Below, one piece after another: positions 9,722 to 17,442 of a stretch of DNA of 64,000 nt (within the stretch, counting starts at the first letter, position 1; every line of letters begins with the position of its first letter). Below the pieces are notes generated by a model. It was not told the origin of the DNA, did not search any database, and was given only the letters and a program-made list of their open reading frames with translations. The stretch lies in contig NZ_AYKH01000001.1 in NCBI RefSeq assembly GCF_003788635.1, forward strand, positions 1 through 64,000, read 5' to 3'. Source of the DNA: Salinisphaera orenii subsp. orenii MK-B5. Lineage in GTDB: Bacteria > Pseudomonadota > Gammaproteobacteria > Nevskiales > Salinisphaeraceae. The position numbers and the translations under genes were made by a program.

Positions 9722-11694
9722 CAGGCCTCCGCCGTGGCGACACGCGCCCGGGTATCCGCGGGCACCGTCTTGGCAGCGCGTTCACGGCGACGGTAGCGCT
9801 TGTCGCTCAGCGCGATGAGACCGCCCAGCGCGGACAGGAAACCGCCAGCCCAGATCCAGCGCACGAACGGTCGATGATAGATGCGCACGCTCCAGGCGTC
9901 GCCCGAGAGCGGCTCGCCCAGGGAGACATAGAGGTCACGGAATATGCCCGCGTCGATGCCGGACTCGGTCATGGTCTGGCCACTGGCGTTGTAGCGGCGT
10001 TTTTCGGGAAACAGCTCGGCGATCTGCTCGCCATCCTCGCGGACGATGAAATCGCCGATCTCGGCGACGAAGTTGGGCCCTTCCACATGCCGGGTGCCCT
10101 TGAAGGTGAAGTCGTAGCCGTCGAGCGAAGCCCGTTCGCCGGGCGCCAGCCGCACGTCGTGTTCCGAGCCGAACGCGGTGACCAGGCTCACGCCGATGAC
10201 AAACACACCCACACCGGCGTGCGCGAGCGCCATCCCGACGACGCCGCGCGGCAGCTTGACGCGCCGACCGCGCATCCGGCGGAACACGTCCTCCAACGCC
10301 GTCGCGATCGCCCAGCCGCCGAGCACGCAGCCGGCTGCGGCCACGATGCCGTTGGTCCCCAGCGCCAGCCAGGGCAGTAGCACCCCGAGCACGATCGCCA
10401 CGAGCAACGGGGCCCAGAGCCGTGAACGCAGCACTTCCGCACGCGTGCGCTTCCAGGCCATCACCGCCGCGACGCCCACGAGCACCACCAGCGGCACGGT
10501 CAACGGTATGAATATCTTGTTGAAGTACGGCGGGCCCACCGAGATCCGGCCCATGCCCAGGGCGTCGGCGAAGATCGGATACAGCGTGCCGAGCAGCACG
10601 CCGGCTGCGGCCACCACGAGAAAGATGTTGTTGAGCAGCAGCAGCCCTTCCCGGGACAGCGCCGCCACGGGCTCGGTGCCGGCATCGAATCGCGGCGCGC
10701 GGATGGCGTAGAGCAGCAGCGAACCGCCGACCACGATCGCGAAGAACGCGAGGATATAGATGCCGCGCGTCGGGTCGGTCGCGAACGCGTGGACCGATAT
10801 GAGCACGCCCGAACGCACGAGGAAGGTCCCGAGCAGCGACAGGGCGAAGGCCGTGATCGCGAGCAGCACGGTCCAGCTCTTGAAGATGCCGCGTTTCTCG
10901 GTGACCGCGAGCGAGTGGATCAGGGCGGTGCCCACGAGCCACGGCATGAACGAGGCGTTTTCAACCGGGTCCCAGAACCACCAGCCGCCCCAGCCGAGTT
11001 CGTTGTAGGCCCACCAGCTGCCCAACGTCACGCCCACGGTCAGAAACACCCAGGCCGCCGTTGTCCAGGGCCGCGTCCAGCGGGTCCAGGCACTGTCCAC
11101 GCGGCCGGTGATGAGCGCGGTTATCGCGAACGCGAACGCCACACAGAAACCGACATAGCCCATGTAGAGCATGGGCGGATGGATCACGAGACCGGGATCC
11201 TGCAGCAGCGGATTCAGATCCCGCCCCTCCGCCGGCGCCGGGAACTCCCGCGCGAACGGGTTGGAGGTGAACAGCGTGAACACCAGAAAGCCGGCGCTGA
11301 CCGCGCCCATCACCGCGAGCACGCAGCTGGCGACCTCGCGCGGCAGGCTGCGGCTGGCCGCCGCCACGGCCAGACTCCACGAGGCCAGCAGCGTCATCCA
11401 GAGCAGCAGCGACCCCTCGTGCGCACCCCAGACCGCCGCAAGCCGATAGAACCACGGCAGTTCGGTATTCGAGTTCTGAGCCACGTAGGTCACGCTGAAG
11501 TCGTTGGCATAGAACGCGAACGACAGCGCCACGAACGCCACGGCCAGCATCACGAACTGACCGATGGCGGCCGGCGCGGCCACGGCGAGGCAGTCGGCAC
11601 GATTGCGGGCGATGCCATAGAGCGGCAGCACGCTCTGCACCAGCGCCAGCCCCAGCGCCAGAAACAGCGCGAAATGGCCGATCTCGGGAATCAT
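9721..11694 (-). CDS. ccmF: Cytochrome c heme lyase subunit CcmF
   Basis: Large integral membrane heme-handling protein that ligates heme from CcmE onto apocytochrome c. The 657 residues contain many hydrophobic segments and the WWD signature (GGWWFWDPVENASFMPWL), flanked by the family motifs HEGSLLLWMTLLASWSLA and DPGLVIHPPMLYMGYVGF. Length matches the family (about 650). It overlaps ccmE by 4 bp at its start and ccmG by 1 bp at its stop. Confidence 0.97.
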   Translation of the reverse strand: MIPEIGHFALFLALGLALVQSVLPLYGIARNRADCLAVAAPAAIGQFVMLAVAFVALSFAFYANDFSVTYVAQNSNTELPWFYRLAAVWGAHEGSLLLWMTLLASWSLAVAAASRSLPREVASCVLAVMGAVSAGFLVFTLFTSNPFAREFPAPAEGRDLNPLLQDPGLVIHPPMLYMGYVGFCVAFAFAITALITGRVDSAWTRWTRPWTTAAWVFLTVGVTLGSWWAYNELGWGGWWFWDPVENASFMPWLVGTALIHSLAVTEKRGIFKSWTVLLAITAFALSLLGTFLVRSGVLISVHAFATDPTRGIYILAFFAIVVGGSLLLYAIRAPRFDAGTEPVAALSREGLLLLNNIFLVVAAAGVLLGTLYPIFADALGMGRISVGPPYFNKIFIPLTVPLVVLVGVAAVMAWKRTRAEVLRSRLWAPLLVAIVLGVLLPWLALGTNGIVAAAGCVLGGWAIATALEDVFRRMRGRRVKLPRGVVGMALAHAGVGVFVIGVSLVTAFGSEHDVRLAPGERASLDGYDFTFKGTRHVEGPNFVAEIGDFIVREDGEQIAELFPEKRRYNASGQTMTESGIDAGIFRDLYVSLGEPLSGDAWSVRIYHRPFVRWIWAGGFLSALGGLIALSDKRYRRRERAAKTVPADTRARVATAEA

Positions 11695-12155
11695 CGTTGC
11701 GCCTGCATGTTGGTGGGCATGCAGCTCACGCCCTGATCGTTCTGCATGGCTTCGGCGACGTCCGGTGACATATAGTTCTCATCATGCTTGGCCAGCACCT
11801 CGTCGGCGACGAAATCGCCGCCGGGCTCGAGCTGTCCGTAGGCCACGATGCCCTGACCCTCGCGGAACAGATCGGGCAGCGTACCCTTGAACCGCACCGG
11901 CACGCTCGCCTCGCAGTCCGAGAGCGTGAAGCGCACGACCAGATCGTCGTTGTTGCGCTCGACCGAGTTCTCCTCCACCAGGCCGCCGATGCGGAAGCGC
12001 GTGTCGGTCGGCACCTTGCCGGCGGCGATCTCGCTGGGCTGGTAAAAGTACAGCAGATTCTCGCTGAAGGCGGTCAGTGCCAGCGCCACGGCCGCGGCCA
12101 GCCCCACGAACAGGCCGCTCACCAGCAGCAATCGGCGACGTCGGGTCCTAGTCAT
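11691..12155 (-). CDS. ccmE: Heme chaperone CcmE
   Basis: Periplasmic heme chaperone that binds heme covalently through a histidine and carries it from CcmABCD to CcmF. The 154 residues have an N-terminal membrane anchor (about 8-29) and an OB-fold domain. The heme-attachment motif LAKHDENYMSP places the covalent ligand at H124 and the axial tyrosine at Y128. Two late cysteines (C80, C144) are not part of the family motif. The start overlaps the ccmD stop by 8 bp. Confidence 0.95.
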   Translation of the reverse strand: MTRTRRRRLLLVSGLFVGLAAAVALALTAFSENLLYFYQPSEIAAGKVPTDTRFRIGGLVEENSVERNNDDLVVRFTLSDCEASVPVRFKGTLPDLFREGQGIVAYGQLEPGGDFVADEVLAKHDENYMSPDVAEAMQNDQGVSCMPTNMQAQR

Positions 12156-12309
12156 CGAATTCCTCGTTGCGTATCCGCCGCTTGAGCCTGCGGTGCGCGA
12201 CCAACGGTACGATCACGTTGGCCAGCAGCACGACGGCGGCGATGCCGTAGCTGCTCCACACGAAGGCGCCGTATCCGCCCATGGCCCAGAATGCCTGCCA
12301 GGACGTCAT
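12148..12309 (-). CDS. ccmD: Heme exporter accessory protein CcmD
   Basis: Small membrane protein needed to release holo-CcmE from the CcmABC complex. Reading the minus strand from ATG at 12309 to TAG at 12148 gives 53 residues. They comprise an aromatic N terminus (MTSWQAFWAMGGYGAFVWSS), one membrane segment (YGIAAVVLLANVIVPLVA) and a basic tail (HRRLKRRIRNEEFDD). This is the CcmD pattern, and the gene sits in the expected place between ccmC and ccmE. It overlaps ccmC by 4 bp and ccmE by 8 bp. Confidence 0.93.
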   Translation of the reverse strand: MTSWQAFWAMGGYGAFVWSSYGIAAVVLLANVIVPLVAHRRLKRRIRNEEFDD

Positions 12310-13061
12310 CGAGAATTCTCCAGCATGCGGCCGACCCAGCGACTACGCCGCTCCCGCCAGAGCAGTTGCACGCGCATTCCCCAGAGCGTGAGCCAGCCGA
12401 AGATCAGCGTGAAGCCGAGTGCAGCCGACAACAGCGGCCAGAGCATGTCCAGATCCATCGCCGGCCGGTCGAAGCGGGTGATGGTCGGGCCTTGATGAAG
12501 GGTATTCCACCACTCCACCGAGTAGTGGATGATCGGCACGTTGATCACCCCGACGACCGACAGCAGCGCACAGGCCCGCGCCGCGGTGCGCGGCGACTCG
12601 ATGGCGTTGTGAAGCGCGATCACGCCCAGATAGAGAAACAACAGGATCAGCTCGGAGGTCAGGCGCGCATCCCATACCCACCAGGTGCCCCACATCGGTT
12701 TGCCCCAGATCGAGCCGGTCGCCAGCGCCAGGAACGTGAAGCTCGCCCCGATGGGCGCGGCCGCCACGATATAGATCTCGGCCAGTTTGAGCCGCCACAC
12801 CAGCGCGACAACGCCGGCAACGGCCATCGAGGTGTAGCCGAACATCGACAGCCAGGCGCTGGGCACGTGGATGTAGATGATGCGAAAGGCGTCCCCCTGC
12901 TGGTAGTCGGCCGGTGCGAGCACCAGGCCCGCAAAGACACCCCAGGCCGCCAGCAGCACGCCCGGAACGGCCAGCGCACGTGCGATCGGCACACTCACGC
13001 CGTAGAAGTACGGCAGCGAACCGAAGCGATGAAACCAGCGCATGAAAGCGGATTTGGCCAT
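12306..13061 (-). CDS. ccmC: Heme exporter protein CcmC
   Basis: Integral membrane heme-handling protein that loads heme onto CcmE. The 251 residues contain about six membrane segments and the tryptophan-rich periplasmic signature WGTWWVWDARLTSELILLF, flanked by the histidines of IIYIHVPSAW and NVPIIHYSVEWW that act as heme ligands in the family. Length is normal for CcmC. It is separated from ccmB by 167 bp, unlike the other ccm junctions, which overlap. Confidence 0.96.
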   Translation of the reverse strand: MAKSAFMRWFHRFGSLPYFYGVSVPIARALAVPGVLLAAWGVFAGLVLAPADYQQGDAFRIIYIHVPSAWLSMFGYTSMAVAGVVALVWRLKLAEIYIVAAAPIGASFTFLALATGSIWGKPMWGTWWVWDARLTSELILLFLYLGVIALHNAIESPRTAARACALLSVVGVINVPIIHYSVEWWNTLHQGPTITRFDRPAMDLDMLWPLLSAALGFTLIFGWLTLWGMRVQLLWRERRSRWVGRMLENSR

Positions 13062-13228
13062 GGCGCCGTCAGCCCTCGCACCGGGCGCGCTCGGAGGCGC
13101 CTTGTCGGATCGTTCTCGTCATACGCTCGACACGGTGTGCCGTGATCTCCTCGTCTCGCGGCGGGCGCGGCCCGCGGGTGCAAACGCGCACCCAGTGGCT
13201 ACTGACAACGCAAACAGGCACTTGATCC

Positions 13229-13897
13229 CTATTCCAGACTGATTTTCAGTGCCGCCGCGATCGCCCAGGGCGCCGCGGTCACACCGAGCGCGAGCAGCGC
13301 GCCCAGCAGATAGAGCGCGCCGGCCGCCGGCAATCCGATGATCGCGGCCTGCATCGCGCCCGCGCCGAAGATCAGCACCGGCACGTAAAGCGGGAAGATC
13401 AGCAGACTCAACAGCAGGCCCGCGCGCGGCAGGCTCAGCGTCAGCGCCGTACCGATGCCGCCCACGAGCCCCAGCGTCGGCGTGCCCAGCAGCAAGCTCA
13501 GCATGATAACGCCTACCGCATGGGCCGGCACCCCCAGCAGCAGCACCAGCAGCGGCGAGGCCACCACGAATATCAGCCCGCTGGCGATCCAGTAGGCCGT
13601 GACCTTGGCCAGCGCGATCACGGCCAGCGGCTCCGGCGAGAGCAGATACTGCTCGAGCGTGCCGTCCTCGTAATCCGGCCGGAACAGCCGTTGCAGCGAC
13701 AGCAGCGCGGCGAGCAGCACCGCCATCCATATCAGCGCCGGCGACACGGCCACGAGTATCGCGCCCTCCGCCCGGGTGCCCAGCGGAAACAGAGCCACCA
13801 CCAGCACGAAGAACAGCAGGTGATGCACGAGCACGCCGCGCTGGCGAAACGCCAGCAGCAGATCGCGCCGCAGTACCGCCCAGAAGACCCCTAGCAT
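13229..13897 (-). CDS. ccmB: Heme ABC exporter permease CcmB
   Basis: Membrane subunit of the CcmAB ABC transporter, whose ATPase activity releases holo-CcmE from CcmC. The frame is open further upstream, but ATG at 13897 gives 222 residues (E. coli CcmB is 220) and begins MLGVFWAVLRRDLLLAFRQR, the family start. The conserved DYEDGTLEQYLLSPEPL loop and about six membrane segments are present. The start overlaps the ccmA stop by 7 bp. Confidence 0.95.
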   Translation of the reverse strand: MLGVFWAVLRRDLLLAFRQRGVLVHHLLFFVLVVALFPLGTRAEGAILVAVSPALIWMAVLLAALLSLQRLFRPDYEDGTLEQYLLSPEPLAVIALAKVTAYWIASGLIFVVASPLLVLLLGVPAHAVGVIMLSLLLGTPTLGLVGGIGTALTLSLPRAGLLLSLLIFPLYVPVLIFGAGAMQAAIIGLPAAGALYLLGALLALGVTAAPWAIAAALKISLE

Positions 13898-14520
13898 GCC
13901 GGCAGCGTGACCTCGCGGAGGGTGACCGTCGGCAGATCCAGTCGCTCGTGAGTGGTGAACAGGGCGAGACCGCCGCCGCGCACATGGGCGGCGATGCGCT
14001 CGCACAGCACCGCGCGCGCATCCACGTCCAGCGCCGAGGCCGGCTCGTCGAGCAGCCACAACGGTGCATCCGTCAGCCACAGCCGGGCCAGCGACACGCG
14101 TCGGCGCTGACCGGCCGACAGTCGCTCGCAGCTGCGATGCGCGATCCGTTTCAGGCCGAGGTCGGCGAGTATCGAGCGGATCTGCTCCTCGCTCGCCGGG
14201 CGCCCCGCAACGCGCATCAACAGATCGAGATTCTCCACCGGCGTCAACGCGCCGTTGAGCGCATTGTCATGGCTGATGAAGCACAGGCGTTCGTGGAGCG
14301 TGGCGGGCTCACCGTCGGCGCCGGCCGGCTCCTGCCAGCGGATCGTGCCCTCGAGTGGCCGGTACAGTCCGGCGACGGTGCGCAACAGGGTCGTCTTGCC
14401 ACTGCCGTTCTCCCCCAGGACCCGGGCGACCTCGCCTTCGCAAAGCGTCAGATCGAGACGGGCGAACAGCGCCTTCTCGCCGCGACCGCAGGACAGATTG
14501 TCGATCTCGAGTCGCGGCAT
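13891..14520 (-). CDS. ccmA: Cytochrome c biogenesis ATP-binding protein CcmA
   Basis: ATPase of the CcmAB transporter and first gene of the ccm operon. From ATG at 14520 the product is 209 residues, with Walker A GENGSGKT (36-43), ABC signature LSAGQRRR, Walker B LWLLDEP and a switch histidine in FTTHE. The upstream part of the open frame lies inside the tRNA-Leu gene and is not coding. The start is only 37 nt from the 3' end of that tRNA, and no promoter is recognisable in between, so transcription probably enters from the tRNA side. Confidence 0.95.
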   Translation of the reverse strand: MPRLEIDNLSCGRGEKALFARLDLTLCEGEVARVLGENGSGKTTLLRTVAGLYRPLEGTIRWQEPAGADGEPATLHERLCFISHDNALNGALTPVENLDLLMRVAGRPASEEQIRSILADLGLKRIAHRSCERLSAGQRRRVSLARLWLTDAPLWLLDEPASALDVDARAVLCERIAAHVRGGGLALFTTHERLDLPTVTLREVTLPAC

Positions 14521-14557
14521 GGGCGGATGTGGTCGGCTGGCAGGCGTGGCGCGCTGA

Positions 14558-14644
14558 TGGTGCCCGGAGCCGGACTCGAACCGGCACGGCCTTGCGGCCA
14601 AGGGATTTTAAGTCCCATGCGTCTACCCATTTCGCCATCCGGGC
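14558..14644 (-). tRNA. tRNA-Leu (anticodon TAA)
   Basis: An 87-nt tRNA with encoded CCA. Acceptor GCCCGGA pairs with TCCGGGC, the long variable arm characteristic of tRNA-Leu (GGCCGCAAGGCC hairpin) is present, the T loop is GGTTCGAGTCC, and the anticodon loop is CTTAAAA, giving anticodon TAA at 14608-14610. It corresponds to leuZ of the E. coli glyW-cysT-leuZ cluster. Confidence 0.97.
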
Positions 14645-14708
14645 GCGAGCGCCGGATTCTAGCAGTTCATCCGACCGCAACGGGGCACTGCGGGACGAGC
14701 AACGGGGA

Positions 14709-14782
14709 TGGAGGCCAGGCCCGGAATCGAACCGAGGTACGCGGCTTTGCAGGCCGCTGCATCACCACTCTGCCACCTGGCC
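14709..14782 (-). tRNA. tRNA-Cys (anticodon GCA)
   Basis: A 74-nt tRNA with encoded CCA. Acceptor GGCCAGG pairs with CCTGGCC, the anticodon stem-loop is GCGGC-CTGCAAA-GCCGC with anticodon GCA at 14748-14750, and the T arm is GGTTCGATTCC. It is the middle member of the cluster, equivalent to cysT. Confidence 0.97.
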
Positions 14783-14788
14783 GGCGAC

Positions 14789-14819
14789 GGTCCGGCGGCT
14801 TGCGCGCAGCGGCCGGACC
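14789..14819 (-). other. Hairpin upstream of tRNA-Cys
   Basis: An 8-bp inverted repeat (GGTCCGGC at 14789-14796 with GCCGGACC at 14812-14819, 15-nt loop) lies between the terminator-like hairpin behind tRNA-Gly and the 5' end of tRNA-Cys. No T-run follows on the minus strand. It may be a processing structure or chance in GC-rich DNA. Confidence 0.4.
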
Positions 14820-14825
14820 CCGATA

Positions 14826-14856
14826 AAGAAAAACCCCGACCGTTCGGCCGAGGTTT
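14826..14856 (-). terminator. Intrinsic terminator after tRNA-Gly, inside the tRNA cluster
   Basis: An 11-bp stem (14832-14842 with 14845-14855; two G-T pairs, 2-nt centre) is followed on the minus strand by TTTTTCTTT. It sits 14 bp past the tRNA-Gly CCA end and 44 bp before tRNA-Cys, so it should reduce read-through into tRNA-Cys, tRNA-Leu and possibly ccm. Confidence 0.75.
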
Positions 14857-14869
14857 CGGCTTGTTCAGT

Positions 14870-14944
14870 TGGAGCGGGAAACGAGATTCGAACTCGCGAC
14901 CCCAACCTTGGCAAGGTTGTGCTCTACCACTGAGCTATTCCCGC
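14870..14944 (-). tRNA. tRNA-Gly (anticodon GCC)
   Basis: A 75-nt tRNA with encoded CCA. It has acceptor GCGGGAA, D arm TAGCTCAGTGGTAGAGC, anticodon stem-loop CAACC-TTGCCAA-GGTTG (anticodon GCC at 14910-14912) and T arm GAGTTCGAATCTC. It is equivalent to glyW next to pgsA. Confidence 0.97.
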
Positions 14945-14959
14945 TCATCGAGAGTGCGT

Positions 14960-14987
14960 ATTGTAGGCACAGCGCGATGGGTGTCAA
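14960..14987 (-). promoter_or_regulatory. Sigma-70 promoter of the tRNA cluster
   Basis: On the minus strand a perfect -35 TTGACA (14982-14987) is followed after 16 bp by TACAAT (14960-14965, 5 of 6 matches to the -10 consensus). Transcription would start near 14953, about 9 bases before the tRNA-Gly gene. It is the best promoter match I found in the window. Confidence 0.85.
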
Positions 14988-15014
14988 CCCATTTTCCACG
15001 CTGGTATTGATCGA

Positions 15015-15587
15015 TTATCGCTCCATGCTCAGACGCGGCCAGGCCTGGCGCAGATACTCGATCATGGACCAGAGCGTCAGCGCGGCGGAGATCACCAGCA
15101 ACACGACGCCGACGCCGTAGACGATCCCCTGCTCGGTCAGCTGGAACAGCATGCAGAAGATCGCGGCCATCTGGATCGCGGTCTTGTATTTGCCCAGCGA
15201 ACCGACCGCCACCACGCCGCGTTCGCCGAGCTCGGCCATCCATTCGCGCAGCGCCGACACGGTCAGTTCGCGCCCGACGGTGACCGCGGCGGGCAACGCC
15301 ACGTAATAGTGCGGATCTCGATACACGAGGATGACCAGCACGGCGCACACGATGAGTTTGTCCGCCACCGGGTCCAGGAACGCGCCGAAGGCGGACGTCT
15401 GGTTCCAGCGCCGGGCCAGATGGCCGTCCAGCCAGTCCGTCGCCAGGGCGACACCGAACAGGATCGCCGCGGCGATGTTAAACCCGGACATGGGTACGAA
15501 CATCAGCCCGACGACGAACGGGATCAGCACGAGCCGGAAGAGCGTCAGCCAGATCGGGAGGTTCAAGAGCGTCTCCTCGGGGCCCAT
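15015..15587 (-). CDS. pgsA: CDP-diacylglycerol-glycerol-3-phosphate 3-phosphatidyltransferase
   Basis: Membrane enzyme making phosphatidylglycerophosphate, the committed step to phosphatidylglycerol and cardiolipin. The 190 residues carry the complete CDP-alcohol phosphatidyltransferase motif: D51, D54-G55, A58-R59, G68, D72 and D76. The membrane segments and the PIWLTLFRLVLIPF start are typical of PgsA. It lies 12 bp downstream of uvrC, and tRNA-Gly follows, the same order as uvrC-pgsA-glyW in E. coli. Confidence 0.96.
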   Translation of the reverse strand: MGPEETLLNLPIWLTLFRLVLIPFVVGLMFVPMSGFNIAAAILFGVALATDWLDGHLARRWNQTSAFGAFLDPVADKLIVCAVLVILVYRDPHYYVALPAAVTVGRELTVSALREWMAELGERGVVAVGSLGKYKTAIQMAAIFCMLFQLTEQGIVYGVGVVLLVISAALTLWSMIEYLRQAWPRLSMER

Positions 15588-15599
15588 AACGACCCTGCG

Positions 15600-17426
15600 T
15601 CAGGCCGTGTCGTGAAAATGATCGTAGATACGCTGGGCCATTCTCGCACTGATCCCGTCCACGCGTGCGAGTTCCGCCACACCGGCCCGCGCAACCTGCC
15701 GCGGGCCGCCGAATGTCTGCAGCAGTTTCTTGCGGCGCTTCGGTCCCAGACCCTCCACGTCATCGAGCATCGAGCCGCTGCGCGCCTTACCCCGCTGGCC
15801 GCGGTGCGCGGCGATCGCGAAACGATGCGCCTCGTCACGGATCTGCTGGATGAGATGCAGTGCCGGAGAGTCCGCCGGCAGTATAAGAGGGGCGTTGTCG
15901 CCCGGCAAAAACAGCTGTTCCAGACCGGGCTTGCGTGTCGCCCCCTTGGCGACGCCGAGCAGCTGCACGCCCTCGATTCCGAGCTCTGCCAGCGTCTCCC
16001 GGGCCACGGCGAGCTGCCCTTTACCGCCGTCGATCAGCAGCAGATCCGGCAACGGCGCCTCGCCGCTCCTGACCCGCTTGAAGCGTCGCGTCAGTGCCTG
16101 CCGCATCGCCGCATAGTCGTCGCCGGGTTCGATGCCGTCGATGTTGAAGCGCCGATAAGCGGACTTGTTCGGCGCCCCGCCTTCGAAGACCACGCAGGAG
16201 GCCACGGCCCGTTCGCCGCGCGTATGGCTGATGTCGAAGCAGGCCATCTGCATGGGCGGCGTCTCCAGCCCCAGAGCATCGGCCAGGGCCGCAAGACGCT
16301 TTTCCACGCCCGCGCGGCTCGCCAGCTGCGCGGACAGCGTCTGCTCGAGCGTCGCGCGCGTGTTGTCCAGCCAGCGGCGGCGCTCGCCGCGCACCCGGGG
16401 CTTGAACGCGACCTTGCGGCCGGCGCGCTGCGACAGGCTTTCGGCGAGCCAGGCATCGTCGCTCGGCAAGGGGTCGATCAGCAGTTCCGGCGGCGGCCGC
16501 CGGTCGAGGTAATACTGGCTGACAAAGGCGGCCATCATGTCCGCCACCTCGGTTCCGGCCGGCGCGTTCGGGAAGAAGCTGCGGTGGCCCAGATTGATGC
16601 CGCCGCGCACCGTGACCACGACGACCGCCGCCACGCCGCCGTCGATGGCCGCACAGAGGATGTCGAAATCGCCCTGCCCGCCGACTGTCTGGCTCTGGGA
16701 CTGCAGTCGGCGCAGCGCCGCGATCTTCTCGCGCAGATGGGCGGCGGTCTCGAAATCGAGCGCTGCGCTCGCGGCCTCCATGTCACCGACCAGCCGATCG
16801 ATCAGCTTTTCGTTGCGCCCTTGCAGCAGCTCGACCGCATCCCGCACATCCCGGGCATAGTCTTCCTGGCTGATGTAGCCGACACAGGGCGCGGTACAGC
16901 GCTTGATCTGATACTGCAGACACGGCCGCGTGCGATTCTCGAAGAAGCTGTCGCGGCAGTTGCGCAGCTTGAACAGCCGCATGAGCGTGTCCTGCGTCTG
17001 GCGCACGGCCCCCGAACTGGGGAACGGCCCGAAGTAGTGCCCTTCGCGCTTCTGTGCGCCGCGATGATAGACCACCCGCGGGAAATCGTTGTCGCCGGTG
17101 ATCAGCAGATAGGGATAGCTCTTGTCGTCCCGGAGATAGACGTTGTAGCGCGGTCGATGCCGCTTGATCAGCGTCGACTCCAGCAGCAGCGCCTCGTCCT
17201 CGGTATGCGTGATGGTGACCTCGATATCGGCCACTTGATCGAGCATCGACTCGGTCTTGGCGTTGCCGGAGGCGCGGAGAAAATAGCTGGAAACGCGCTT
17301 CTTGAGGTTCTTCGCCTTGCCGACGTAAAGCACGGTGCCCTCGGCGTCGTACATGCGATACACGCCGGGCCGCTGGGTCAGCTGGCGCACATAGCGATTG
17401 GGGTCAAAACCGGTGTCCGTGGTCAT
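15600..17426 (-). CDS. uvrC: Excinuclease ABC subunit C
   Basis: Nuclease of nucleotide excision repair that makes the incisions around lesions marked by UvrAB. From ATG at 17426 the product is 608 residues: a GIY-YIG domain (QRPGVYRMYDAEGTVLYVGKAKNLKKRVSSYF split over 18-50), a UVR motif region (AALDFETAAHLREKIAALR), the RNase H-like C-terminal nuclease (CFDISHT, LLLIDGGKGQL, DEAHRFAI) and tandem helix-hairpin-helix motifs at the end. The frame is open upstream, but that part runs into the adjacent glycosylase gene and has no family similarity. Confidence 0.96.
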   Translation of the reverse strand: MTTDTGFDPNRYVRQLTQRPGVYRMYDAEGTVLYVGKAKNLKKRVSSYFLRASGNAKTESMLDQVADIEVTITHTEDEALLLESTLIKRHRPRYNVYLRDDKSYPYLLITGDNDFPRVVYHRGAQKREGHYFGPFPSSGAVRQTQDTLMRLFKLRNCRDSFFENRTRPCLQYQIKRCTAPCVGYISQEDYARDVRDAVELLQGRNEKLIDRLVGDMEAASAALDFETAAHLREKIAALRRLQSQSQTVGGQGDFDILCAAIDGGVAAVVVVTVRGGINLGHRSFFPNAPAGTEVADMMAAFVSQYYLDRRPPPELLIDPLPSDDAWLAESLSQRAGRKVAFKPRVRGERRRWLDNTRATLEQTLSAQLASRAGVEKRLAALADALGLETPPMQMACFDISHTRGERAVASCVVFEGGAPNKSAYRRFNIDGIEPGDDYAAMRQALTRRFKRVRSGEAPLPDLLLIDGGKGQLAVARETLAELGIEGVQLLGVAKGATRKPGLEQLFLPGDNAPLILPADSPALHLIQQIRDEAHRFAIAAHRGQRGKARSGSMLDDVEGLGPKRRKKLLQTFGGPRQVARAGVAELARVDGISARMAQRIYDHFHDTA

Positions 17427-17442
17427 GCGTGCATGATGGCGT

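Noticed and set aside
13898-14080. A longer N terminus for ccmB
   Set aside because: This part is ccmA in another frame; MLGVFWAVLRR at 13897 matches the family start.
14355-14933. Open frame on the plus strand across the three tRNA genes
   Set aside because: All three tRNAs fold fully with encoded CCA ends, so the reading frame is accidental.
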